From: Saccharomonospora cyanea NA-134
Lineage (GTDB): Bacteria > Actinomycetota > Actinomycetes > Mycobacteriales > Pseudonocardiaceae
DNA length: 64,000 bases
Direction: 5' to 3'
NCBI RefSeq assembly: GCF_000244975.1
Contig: NZ_CM001440.1
Location: 2,588,325-2,652,324 of the forward strand
The notes beneath the pieces were generated by a model. It searched no databases and had not been told where the DNA came from. It worked only from the letters and a program-made list of their open reading frames with translations. The translations under genes were made by a program, and so were the position numbers. Below, one piece after another: positions 25,259-33,149 of the stretch. Numbering within the stretch: position 1 is the stretch's first letter; every line of letters begins with the position of its first letter.

Positions 25259-25699
25259 GACGTCTGATCGGATCATGCGCACGGCCCACCGTCACATCGA
25301 CGTCGACGGTGTCCGGGCCTTCCACCGTGAGTCACTGCCGACAGGGCGGCTGCACCTGTGCTGCTCCTGCACGGCTTCCCCTCCGCCTCGCACCAGTTCC
25401 GCCGCCTCACCGACGTTCTTGGCTCTCGCTACCGGATGATCGCCCCGGACGGTTGGATCCTGGACCAGTATTTCCTCGACAAGTCCGAGCGCTGGCAAGC
25501 GCAGCTGGCACACCCCGCCCACGCTCATCGCCTGAGGCAGCAACGACCCGTTCTTCCTCGAGCCCGGAGGCCGCGCCTACCTGTGCGACCTGCCCGAGGC
25601 CGGACTCCACCTCTTCGGCACCGGCCACTTCGCCCTCGACACCCACCTGCCGGAGATCGCCCCCTGATCGCCGACTTCCTCGACCGCGCCTGGAAGTGA
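25259..25699 (+). pseudogene. Decayed alpha/beta hydrolase
   Basis: Pieces of one hydrolase occur in several frames: MRTAHRHIDVDGVRAFHRES (from 25259), then LLLHGFPSASHQFRRLTDVL and SRYRMIAPD (from about 25358), WILDQYFLDKSERWQ, then FFLEPGGRAYLCDLPEAG and GHFALDTHLPEIAP, and finally PLIADFLDRAWK before the stop. The middle part with the nucleophile serine is deleted, and at least three frame changes are needed. The intact protein would be a haloalkane-dehalogenase-like hydrolase of about 285 residues. Confidence 0.8.
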
Positions 25700-25805
25700 T
25701 CACGTCCATCGAGTGAGGGAGCACACCGAAGGGTGTGTCCTCGCCCGGCAGCGCCCAACAGGCCCACAACGCGGTCTGATCTGTACCTCTCCCCAGGAGC
25801 CCGTG

Positions 25806-27221
25806 ATGAACAGCAACAGTCAAGACCAGATCTACGACCTGGCGGTCATCGGAGCAGGATCGGCGGCCAAGGCCGCAGCGACGGAGGCGCGACGGCGCGG
25901 CAAGTCGGTCGCCATGGTGGAGCGAGCCGCTCCCGGAGGCACCTGCCTGAACGTCGGGTGCATCCCTTCGAAGAACATGCTCGCCGCGGCTGCCGCACGA
26001 GCATCGGCCCAGAACAACCGATTCCCCGGCATCCTCACCTCAGCCGGACCCGTCGACCTGTCGCTACTGGTAGAGGCCAAGGACGAATTCATCCGCGAGC
26101 GGCGGGAGAAGGACCACGTCAAGGCGACCGAGCAGGCAGGAATCGTTCTCCTGCGCGGGACAGCGTCCTTCACACCCTCCGGACAGGAACGTCCCACGCT
26201 GATGGTCACCGGGCCGAACGGCGAGGAGACCCCGATCTCCGCGGAGCACGTCCTCATCGCCACTGGTGCCCAGCCTTTCATCCCGGACGTCCCCGGCCTC
26301 GCGGACGTCGACCATCTGACGTCCGCGAGCGCCATGTCACTGGACCGGGTCCCCGAGTCCCTGCTCGTGGTCGGCGGGAACGCGATCGGTCTGGAGCAGG
26401 CCCAGTTGTTCTCCCGCCTGGGGGCCAGGACCACCGTGGTCGAACTGGCCCCGCGGATCGCCCCGTTCGAGGACCCGTCCATCTCCGCGACCTTGCAGCA
26501 GGCGTTGACCGATGACGGGATCGACTTCCTGACCGGCGCGAACCTGACCGGCGTGCAGCCGACCGGGACCGGCGTCCTCGCGACAGTGACGGTCGGCAGC
26601 GACAAGCTGAGGATTCCCACAGAGAAGATCCTTGTCGCCACTGGGCGACGCCCGGCGACGGACGGCCTGAATCTCGACGCTGTCGGAGTGGAGTTGGGCC
26701 CGCGGGGTGAGGTGACCGTCGACGAGCACCTGCGCACTGTCCATCCGCGAATCTGGGCAGCAGGAGACGTCACGGGACAGCGGCAGTTCGTCTACGTGGC
26801 CGGTGCCCAGGGCGTCACGGCCGTGTCCAACATCTTCGGTGACAGCCCCCGGACACTGGACTACACCGCTGTGCCCCGGGTGACCTTCACCTCGCCCGCC
26901 GTAGCATCGGTCGGTCTGACACCTCACGAGGTGGAGGCCACGGAGCAGCCGTACGAAACGCGCGAGTTGCCGCTTGCCTTCGTGCCCAGGGCGATGGTCA
27001 GTCAACGCACCAACGGCCTCCTGAAGTTGGTGTCCGAGCCCGGAGCGGGGCGAATCCTGGGCGTTCACATGGTGGGTGAGGAAGCGGGGGAGGTCATCAC
27101 GGCGGCTACCTACCTGCTCTCGGCGGGCTTCACCGTCGAGCGACTGGCTGGTACGTGGGCCCCGTTCCTCACGATGGCCGAGTCGCTGCGGATCGCGGCG
27201 CAGGCGCCACCGACCGTGTGA
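25806..27221 (+). CDS. Mercuric-reductase-like flavoprotein disulfide reductase
   Basis: Pyridine-nucleotide disulfide oxidoreductase of 471 residues. FAD site VIGAGSAAKAAATEARRRGK, redox-active pair Cys47/Cys52 in GGTCLNVGCIPSKNM, NAD(P)H domain VVGGNAIGLEQAQLF, FAD-binding IWAAGDVTGQ, and dimer interface from about residue 360 (VPRVTFTSPAVASVGLT). The end TWAPFLTMAESLRIAAQ matches mercuric reductases, but the vicinal Cys-Cys of MerA near the C-terminus is absent because the protein stops at APPTV; there is no N-terminal HMA domain. ATG at 25806 is preferred over upstream starts. Its substrate may be something other than Hg(II). Confidence 0.85.
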   Translation: MNSNSQDQIYDLAVIGAGSAAKAAATEARRRGKSVAMVERAAPGGTCLNVGCIPSKNMLAAAAARASAQNNRFPGILTSAGPVDLSLLVEAKDEFIRERREKDHVKATEQAGIVLLRGTASFTPSGQERPTLMVTGPNGEETPISAEHVLIATGAQPFIPDVPGLADVDHLTSASAMSLDRVPESLLVVGGNAIGLEQAQLFSRLGARTTVVELAPRIAPFEDPSISATLQQALTDDGIDFLTGANLTGVQPTGTGVLATVTVGSDKLRIPTEKILVATGRRPATDGLNLDAVGVELGPRGEVTVDEHLRTVHPRIWAAGDVTGQRQFVYVAGAQGVTAVSNIFGDSPRTLDYTAVPRVTFTSPAVASVGLTPHEVEATEQPYETRELPLAFVPRAMVSQRTNGLLKLVSEPGAGRILGVHMVGEEAGEVITAATYLLSAGFTVERLAGTWAPFLTMAESLRIAAQAPPTV

Positions 27222-27533
27222 AGGTGGCGGTGCCGACGCCGAGCGGTGGATCGCCTGGGACCACGCAGCGCATCCGTTCCTCCTGCAGGACAGGACCAGG
27301 CTGCAGTGGAGGGCTCACTCGTCCAGGGGAACCAGCGGTGCAGGTGAAGGAGAACGCTCCAGCCCGGCTAGCGTGAGCAAGTTGACACGGACAAAGGCGT
27401 CCGGAAAGGGTCATCCGGCTGGAGCTCTGGCGGGTGTCCATCCCGCACGTTCGGCCGCCCGCAGATCATCGGCAGGCTTGGCCTTGAGGTGAACCTCCGG
27501 CTCTGTCCCGGAGTGGGGGGATTGCGAGGCACT
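27222..27533. other. Intergenic segment between convergent genes
   Basis: About 310 bases between the flavoprotein gene (rightward) and the quinone oxidoreductase (leftward). I see no gene, no long stem-loop and no repeat in it. Confidence 0.4.
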
Positions 27534-28571
27534 TCAGGGTCGAATGATGATCTTGCCAGCGTGTTGACCCTGAACGAATCGTCGTTGCGCTTGGTGGATC
27601 TCGGCAAGCGGATAGCGCGCAGCGATGCGGGGGCTGATCCTTCCGGTGCGGGCGGCCTGGACGAGCTTGGCGAAGTGCTCGCGGGTGTGCATGGACGAAC
27701 CGATCAGCCGCCGGTTGTGCAGGTAGAGACGCCGCAGATCGAACGACACCACTGGCCCGGCGACGGCCCCCGCGATCACCCACCGCCCGTCGTCGGCCAG
27801 CAGGGGCAGGAGCTGTTCGATCAAACGCCCGCCGACGACGTCGGCGACGACCGGGAGCCCGGCGGGGCTCAGTGCGCGAATCCGGGAAGCGAGATCGTTG
27901 TCGTCACGGGCGAGGACGTGGGCTGCGCCGGCGGTACTGACCTGGTCGGCTTTGGAGCGGCTGGTGATCGCGATGACAGTGGCGCCGCGCGCGGCCGCGA
28001 GCTGCACCAGTGCCAGCCCCACTCCGCCGGAAGCGCCGGTGACCAGCACCGTCTCCCCGTCGTGGAGTTCGACGCGTTCGAGCATGCCCATCGCGGTGCC
28101 GTAGGCCACCGGAAGGCATGCCAGCTGCTCGTCCGAGAGCGGCGAGTCGGCCATGTCGTAGGCCTGAGCGGCCGGCACCACGACGTATTGGGCGAACCCG
28201 CCGTCGGCCTCGCTGCCCAGCAGCCCGACGGGCGGCGCCTGCGCGCTCTCGTCGCGATACAACGCCGGATCGACCAGAACCCGTCGCCCAACAAGATCGT
28301 TGGACACTCCGGAGCCGACGGCGGCGACCGTGCCGGCGATGTCGCCGCCCTGGATTCGAGGGAACGCGATTGCGCCCCGCCATCCCGCAAGCGCGTCCGG
28401 CTGTCCGGGCAGGCCATACGCACCTTGCCTGGTCCAGATATCGGTGTTGTTCACCGCCGCGGCACTCACCCGCACCAACAGCTCACCGGCACCCGGCTGC
28501 GGCACGGGCACATCCTGACGTAACTGCAGGACATCGAGCTCGCCATGGGCGACCAGGACGACGGCTGTCAT
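27534..28571 (-). CDS. Zinc-type alcohol dehydrogenase/quinone oxidoreductase
   Basis: MDR-superfamily NADPH oxidoreductase of 345 residues. GroES-like N-terminal half (LLVRVSAAAVNNTDIWTRQG, FPRIQGGDIAGTVAAVG) and a Rossmann half with VTGASGGVGLALVQLAAARG. The cysteines of a structural zinc site are absent, so it is closer to quinone oxidoreductase types. Substrate unknown. ATG at 28571 begins MTAVVLVAHGELD, the usual N-terminus; an ATG 21 bases upstream is possible. Confidence 0.88.
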   Translation of the reverse strand: MTAVVLVAHGELDVLQLRQDVPVPQPGAGELLVRVSAAAVNNTDIWTRQGAYGLPGQPDALAGWRGAIAFPRIQGGDIAGTVAAVGSGVSNDLVGRRVLVDPALYRDESAQAPPVGLLGSEADGGFAQYVVVPAAQAYDMADSPLSDEQLACLPVAYGTAMGMLERVELHDGETVLVTGASGGVGLALVQLAAARGATVIAITSRSKADQVSTAGAAHVLARDDNDLASRIRALSPAGLPVVADVVGGRLIEQLLPLLADDGRWVIAGAVAGPVVSFDLRRLYLHNRRLIGSSMHTREHFAKLVQAARTGRISPRIAARYPLAEIHQAQRRFVQGQHAGKIIIRP

Positions 28572-29288
28572 CCATTCATCCACCCGGACCATTCTGACAT
28601 CGCCAGAAAGCGAACAGTGACACCGACCGAACTCTTCTCCGCCTCTCGGGTGACCGTCCTCCTCGCGCTCCAGCGCGGAGCCGCTTCACCCGACAGTCGT
28701 TGGAGAGGCTGCCGGTGTTCGGCAGCCTCTCCAACCCCATGCCTCGCCCCCGCCCAGGACACCACTACATCGACCTCACTCGCGCCCACCTGCTGCACGG
28801 CGACCGCGACGCCTCGCCGACGGCGTCGCAGCAGGCACACCGGATCACATCTCAGCAAACCCGCCCGCACCCGATGGTGCGCGACACCACCGCCGTGCTG
28901 GTCAGTCCGCCTCGCCGATTCAGCTCCGATCCGGCCAGCTACGCCGGATGGCTCCGCCTCAACCACTGAGCCTGCGTTCCGTCGTTGCTTCCCAGCGCAC
29001 GAGGCGAAAGTGGGATGCCGATACTGTGCTGATCGGAGCTTGAGAAACATCGGAACGGTGGACAGCGCTAAGCCATGAGCCGAGCTCATCGGCGGCTGCC
29101 TTCGGGAGGCCCAGGCCGGGTGGGCAGTATCGGTTCTCAACATGGTCGGTGGTGACAAGACCGGTAAGGCGAACCCGATGACGAGCACGACCGTGCTGAC
29201 CGAAGACAAGGGGATTGGCGTGCACGGAATCGGTGTGCGTTACTCTCCGGCGCGCTGTTGTCGACACATCCTTGGGGAGCAGACTTTG
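28572..29288. other. Gene-poor segment with a regulator remnant
   Basis: About 700 bases with no intact gene. The only coding trace is the XRE-regulator end at 28736-28969. Between 28970 and 29288 I find no gene; the last part holds the ribosome site of the 42-residue lipoprotein. Confidence 0.4.
28736..28969 (+). pseudogene. C-terminal remnant of an XRE-family regulator
   Basis: Reads HHYIDLTRAHLLHGDRDASP, then QQAHRITSQQTRPHPMVRDT and SDPASYAGWLRLNH before the stop. This matches the C-terminal helical part of actinobacterial XRE regulators (HHLDLARAYLQHGD, AR..APEQTRYHPQVRET, and a SLA.YARWLG end). The N-terminal helix-turn-helix is missing, so it is a leftover. Confidence 0.6.
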
Positions 29289-29417
29289 ATGACCAAGCGA
29301 GTCAACCGCCGAGCCCTTCTTGTCGGTTTCTTCACCGCGCCTTTCCTCGTCGCGTGCGGCGACAACAAGAAGCGGAAGCGGCGTGGTAGCGGGGGCGGAG
29401 GGAAGAGTAGGCGTTGA
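29289..29417 (+). CDS. 42-residue lipoprotein
   Basis: A very short gene, MTKRVNRRALLVGFFTAPFL, then VACGD and a tail rich in Lys, Arg, Gly and Ser. It has a complete lipoprotein signal: positive start (with a twin-arginine-like NRR), hydrophobic stretch and the lipobox LVAC, so the cysteine at residue 24 would be lipidated. GGGGAG lies 9 bases before the ATG at 29289. The mature peptide is only about 19 residues and strongly basic. Function unknown; it may be a remnant or a genuine small surface peptide. No neighbour suggests a partner. Confidence 0.6.
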   Translation: MTKRVNRRALLVGFFTAPFLVACGDNKKRKRRGSGGGGKSRR

Positions 29418-29745
29418 GAACCCGGTCCGACGCCAACGGTTTACAGCAGGAGCGACACACGCAGCGCGCCGTAGACGTGCCAGGAACCCTCGGCCTTCCG
29501 CAGGGGTGAGAAGTATTGTGCCCGGCCCCCGAGTCGGCTTTCAGCGGCCCGGCGTCCACCGTCACCACCCGGTAGTACCACGTCTGCCCTCGGGACCGAG
29601 GGTGTCGTGGTGCGGATGGCTACGGAATCGTCACCGCCGGTGTGCTCGCGATGGTGTGGGCTTTGTTGTTGGCTGCTTACAAGCGGGCCTCGAAACCTCT
29701 GGCCGCAGGTCGACCCAGAACCATCTTGTGTGGACATGGCGCCTC
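29418..29745. other. Unassigned intergenic segment
   Basis: About 330 bases. Open reading occurs on the minus strand (ending AEGSWHVYGALRVSLLL and a stop at 29441), which could be a remnant, but no family is recognised and there is no start region. Nothing else is seen. Confidence 0.3.
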
Positions 29746-30189
29746 CTATGCGTGCTCTGCTTCGTGCCGGGTCGACGGGAGCCGACGGGCGAGCACGAAC
29801 CCGGCGACACCGAGCACACCGAGTCCGATACCGGTGAGCAGCCGCGGTGTCTCGACCTCCGAGCAAGCCGCCGGCCCGCCGGGGCTGTCCGCCTCGTTGT
29901 CGCCCGAGGTGAATACGAGACCGCAGTTGAGCCGAACGCTGGTGACCAGCCCGACCGTCCCGCCGCCGATCACCGGGTCGTCCTCGCCGAGCAGGTCGGC
30001 GGGCAGGATCATGACCTGGTCGCTGGTGCCGCGGCCCCACGCGTACTTGACATCGACGTCGTAGGGCGCTCCGCCCTCACCCACGTAGTAGAGCGCGATC
30101 CGGGGGACCAGCAGGAGCCACAGCGCGAAGCCGAGCGCGACGGAGGACGCGAGCCGCCCCCAGAGACGAGGACGTCGAAGTGGGTTCAT
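29746..30189 (-). CDS. Small membrane protein, unknown function
   Basis: Protein of 147 residues with a helix near each end (LASSVALGFALWLLLVPRIA and LLTGIGLGVLGVAGFVLARR) and a soluble region of about 85 residues between them that contains two cysteines (RLNCGLVF and PAACSEVE). The topology suggests an extracytoplasmic domain between two anchors. ATG at 30189 is preferred; an upstream start would add 20 polar residues. No family recognised. It lies upstream of, and divergent from, the type VII secretion type trio. Confidence 0.6.
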   Translation of the reverse strand: MNPLRRPRLWGRLASSVALGFALWLLLVPRIALYYVGEGGAPYDVDVKYAWGRGTSDQVMILPADLLGEDDPVIGGGTVGLVTSVRLNCGLVFTSGDNEADSPGGPAACSEVETPRLLTGIGLGVLGVAGFVLARRLPSTRHEAEHA

Positions 30190-30539
30190 GCCTGCGAACG
30201 TTAGCTCCGTGCCTTCTGGAGCGGGTCTGTCTTGACCGGAAGATGCCATGGTGCCGCCGATCCGGCGGCCGACAACGACGCCGCGCCCGGCGAGCCTGCT
30301 GAGGGGCAGTGCGCCGCTGCGACGGCAGGAAAGAACGGCCTGAAGGTGCTGAACAGGCCGGAGCGACCGCGATATCCGAACGGACGAGCGTGAAACGGTC
30401 TCCCCGGACTGGTTCCAGCGGCATCAGGACGGTGACCGGGCTCTTCGCCATGATTTTGCTGCGCACGCTCGCCGGTGAGTGGCATCATTCCTGCAATCGT
30501 TCGCGCCCGTGTGGGCGGACATGATGGGGGAGGTACCGG
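30190..30539. other. Intergenic segment before the type VII secretion type trio
   Basis: About 350 bases separating the divergent membrane-protein gene and the ESX-like gene. No gene or clear dyad is seen. The promoter of the trio must lie here; GGGGGAGGTACCG just before the GTG at 30540 (about 30527-30539) contains its ribosome binding site. Confidence 0.4.
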
Positions 30540-30839
30540 GTGAACGGGTACCAGGCGGAGATCGGCGCCCTGCGGACCGCTGCGGTGGCGGTGCGCAAGG
30601 CATCCGAACAGGTGTCCGCCGTCGATCTGGTCGGGGCGGTTCGCGGCGCTGGAGCCGGCATGCCCGGATCGCGCTGTGTACAGTCGTTCGACGCTGTGGG
30701 CAAGACGTGGCATTCCGCGCTCACCGGATGGGTCAGGCAGGCTGATGACTACGCTGATGCGCTGAACTCGGCGGCGGACGACTACAGCGCCAACGAAGAC
30801 GCCGCGAGCGCCGCGTTCGGTGGCACGGGGGCGGATTGA
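30540..30839 (+). CDS. ESX-like small protein (type VII secretion type substrate)
   Basis: Protein of 99 residues, almost wholly helical, of ESX/EspD-like size: MNGYQAEIGALRTAAVAVRK, a break with GAGAGMPGSRC, and a second helix WHSALTGWVRQADDYADALN, then YSANEDAAS. The WxG turn is not present as such; the size, two-helix plan and neighbour suggest a partner for the large protein downstream. GTG at 30540. The stop overlaps the next ATG by one base (TGATG), so the two are made together and probably form a secreted heterodimer. No secretion ATPase is in the window. Confidence 0.72.
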   Translation: MNGYQAEIGALRTAAVAVRKASEQVSAVDLVGAVRGAGAGMPGSRCVQSFDAVGKTWHSALTGWVRQADDYADALNSAADDYSANEDAASAAFGGTGAD

Positions 30840-32545
30840 TGGCCACCTACGGAGACGTGCGACAGTGGCGCCCCGATCCGCTCGACGAGGCCGAGCAGGA
30901 GCTCAAGCGCCGTTCGGACACGTTGCTCGGGTTGTCCGACGAGTTCGCCGCGACGGGCACCCCGGCGGAGTGGGCCGGCGACGCCGCCGACTCCGCGAAA
31001 GGCAAACACAAGGCCATCATCGACCGGATGGAACACCTCGTCGCCGAGGTTTCCGCCGCCCGCTCGGCGATCGGCCGGACGGCGGACGCCGTCATCGGTC
31101 TGGGGCACGCCGTCAAGGAGGTCGACGGCCTGGCCTCCGCCAACGGGTTCGCCATCGGTGACGACGGTTCCGTCAAGGACGTCGCACCACCGCGGACGGT
31201 GCCCGCCGAGCAGGAGGACGAGGTGCGGCGCGAACGGGAACGGATCCGCGCCGAACTCGTCGACCGCGTGGAGCAGATCCTCCGCCGCGCCGACGACATC
31301 GACTCCGACCTCGCCGGAGTACTGGGCAAGGTCGCGAGCGGGCAGATCGGGGACGACGGCGCGACGACGCTCGCCGCGGCGGCGGAGGCTGGGCAACGCC
31401 AAGGTGTGTTGTCGGTGCTGGAACCGCCCAGCGGCAAGGGCACGCCCGGGGACAACGCCGGATGGTGGGACACGCTCTCCGACGAGGAGCGGAAATACGT
31501 CATCACCAACCATCCGGAGTGGATCGGCAACCGTGACGGGGTCCCCTTCACCGCGAGGGACGAGGCCAACCGCGCACTGCTGGTCAGTGAGAAGGAACGG
31601 TTACAGGAGGAGGCCCGCCGTTTGCAGGCCGACCTGGACGACAACCTCTTCGGGGGCGTGTTCACCGACACGGACGACAAACTCGACCGGGTCAAGGAGA
31701 AACTCGAGTCGATCAAGGCGATCGAGGAAACCCTTGCCAGGCCGGGTGAGCGGCAGCTCCTGCTGTTCAACACGGACAGCGAGCGCGCGGAGGCGGCCAT
31801 CGCCAACGGCAACGTCGACACCGCCGACCACGTCTCCGTGTTCGTCCCCGGCCTGACGTCCAACGTGCCGGACAGCATGGCCGGCTACGACTCGAACATG
31901 GACCACCTCCAGAAGCGGGCCGAAGACGAACTCAACCGTTACGGTGACGGCGGCACGGTCGCCACCGTCACCTGGATCGGCTACCAGGCCCCGCAGCTCA
32001 CGCTGGGCAGCCTGTTCTCCGACAACTCGGTGGCGCTCGACAGCGCCGCGAAGGCCGGTGCGGAGAAACTCACCCCGTTCCTGCAAGGCATCGACACCGC
32101 GCGGGACACCGATGCCCACCTCACCGCGCTCGGCCACTCCTACGGTTCGACCACCACCGGCTTCGCGCTCCAGAACAACACCGGGGTGGACGATGCGGTG
32201 TTCTTCGGCTCGCCGGGAATCGGCACCGACGACCTCGAGGACGTCAAGGTCCCCGACGGTCACTCCACCTACATCGAAGCGAAGAACGACGCCGTGGGCG
32301 ATCTCCGCCGGTTCGGCATCGACCCCAGCCACATGGACGGTATGCAGTACGGTTCCTCGGCCGAGTCACGACACCCCGGCGACGGGCACGTGCTGACGGG
32401 CGTCACCGGCCACACGTCGTATCTCGACGACGGCAGCACCAGCCAGTACAACATGGCGGTCATCACCGCAGGCCTGTCGGACCGAGTCGTAGAGGGCGCC
32501 GAGAAGGGCTTCGGCGATACCCTGACGGAGCCCTTCTCGGACTGA
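30839..32545 (+). CDS. Large two-domain protein with a DUF1023 alpha/beta hydrolase domain
   Basis: Protein of 568 residues. The N-terminal 110 residues are helical like a WXG100 protein (EWAGDAADSAKGKHKAIIDR, ARSAIGRTADAVIGLGHAV). A long coiled segment follows, including AEQEDEVRRERERIRAELVD and SEKERLQEEARRLQADLDDN. From about residue 315 is a DUF1023 alpha/beta hydrolase: VSVFVPGLTS, the nucleophile elbow LGHSYGS (Ser about 434), an FFGSPG strand, and a late GHTSYL with the likely catalytic His. Proteins of this plan are cargo of type VII secretion. It could be a secreted esterase or an antibacterial toxin. ATG at 30839 overlaps the previous stop; the end overlaps the lipoprotein start. 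Confidence 0.85.
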   Translation: MATYGDVRQWRPDPLDEAEQELKRRSDTLLGLSDEFAATGTPAEWAGDAADSAKGKHKAIIDRMEHLVAEVSAARSAIGRTADAVIGLGHAVKEVDGLASANGFAIGDDGSVKDVAPPRTVPAEQEDEVRRERERIRAELVDRVEQILRRADDIDSDLAGVLGKVASGQIGDDGATTLAAAAEAGQRQGVLSVLEPPSGKGTPGDNAGWWDTLSDEERKYVITNHPEWIGNRDGVPFTARDEANRALLVSEKERLQEEARRLQADLDDNLFGGVFTDTDDKLDRVKEKLESIKAIEETLARPGERQLLLFNTDSERAEAAIANGNVDTADHVSVFVPGLTSNVPDSMAGYDSNMDHLQKRAEDELNRYGDGGTVATVTWIGYQAPQLTLGSLFSDNSVALDSAAKAGAEKLTPFLQGIDTARDTDAHLTALGHSYGSTTTGFALQNNTGVDDAVFFGSPGIGTDDLEDVKVPDGHSTYIEAKNDAVGDLRRFGIDPSHMDGMQYGSSAESRHPGDGHVLTGVTGHTSYLDDGSTSQYNMAVITAGLSDRVVEGAEKGFGDTLTEPFSD

Positions 32546-33114
32546 TGCACAAAAGACACCTGCTCACGGCACTCGCATCCGCCGTCGCGCTGTTCGTGAC
32601 CGGATGCGGCTCCGACCCAGCGAAGGACGGATCAGTGAACCCCCTGTTCAACGAGCTGTTGGACCGGCCCGACATCGAGACCGTGCAGCGCGACTACCTC
32701 GCGTTGCTCGAGCTCGTCCGCAACCGGTTGGTCAGCGACCTCGGACTCGAGCCGTTCGTCCTCGACGCCGAAGAGCCGATCAGCGGTTCCGCGTGCCCGG
32801 GCGAGTTGTCCACCGTTCGCGAGGCGGAGGTCCGCCACATCGCCGCGAGCCGCTCGCCCGGCAACCTCGCGGACGAGGACTGGCCTCGTGCCGTGGAGCT
32901 CGTCACCGAGCTGGCCGCGGAGAAGGGCTTCACCGACCCACGGACCGTGGTCGACCGGCCCGGCGATCACGAAGTGGCCCTCTACGACCCGTACGGCGCC
33001 GAGTTGATCTTCGGGACGGCCAAGAACACCATCGTCAGCCTCAGCACCGGTTGCCACCTCACGAGCGAGGCCCACCGGCGAGGCAGTCCTGCCCCCGAAG
33101 AACCGCTCTACTGA
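32545..33114 (+). CDS. Lipoprotein (LppA-like), partner of the DUF1023 protein
   Basis: Protein of 189 residues with a lipoprotein signal (MHKRHLLTALASAVALFVTG, lipobox VTGC, Cys21). The mature part has LPFG-type features of mycobacterial LppA-like lipoproteins: FNELLDRPDIETVQRDYLAL, a central Cys in SGSACPGE, a DPYGAELIFGT segment and STGCHLTSE. ATG at 32545 shares one base with the stop of the hydrolase gene (TGATG). The tight coupling suggests it works with that hydrolase, perhaps holding it at the membrane or neutralising it; that is inference. Confidence 0.8.
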   Translation: MHKRHLLTALASAVALFVTGCGSDPAKDGSVNPLFNELLDRPDIETVQRDYLALLELVRNRLVSDLGLEPFVLDAEEPISGSACPGELSTVREAEVRHIAASRSPGNLADEDWPRAVELVTELAAEKGFTDPRTVVDRPGDHEVALYDPYGAELIFGTAKNTIVSLSTGCHLTSEAHRRGSPAPEEPLY

Positions 33115-33149
33115 CCTACGCCGGAGCCGGCGAATGAGCGGCTGTGCCG

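Noticed and set aside
28959-29267. Minus-strand frame upstream of the small lipoprotein
   Set aside because: No ribosome site, no family and irregular codon use.
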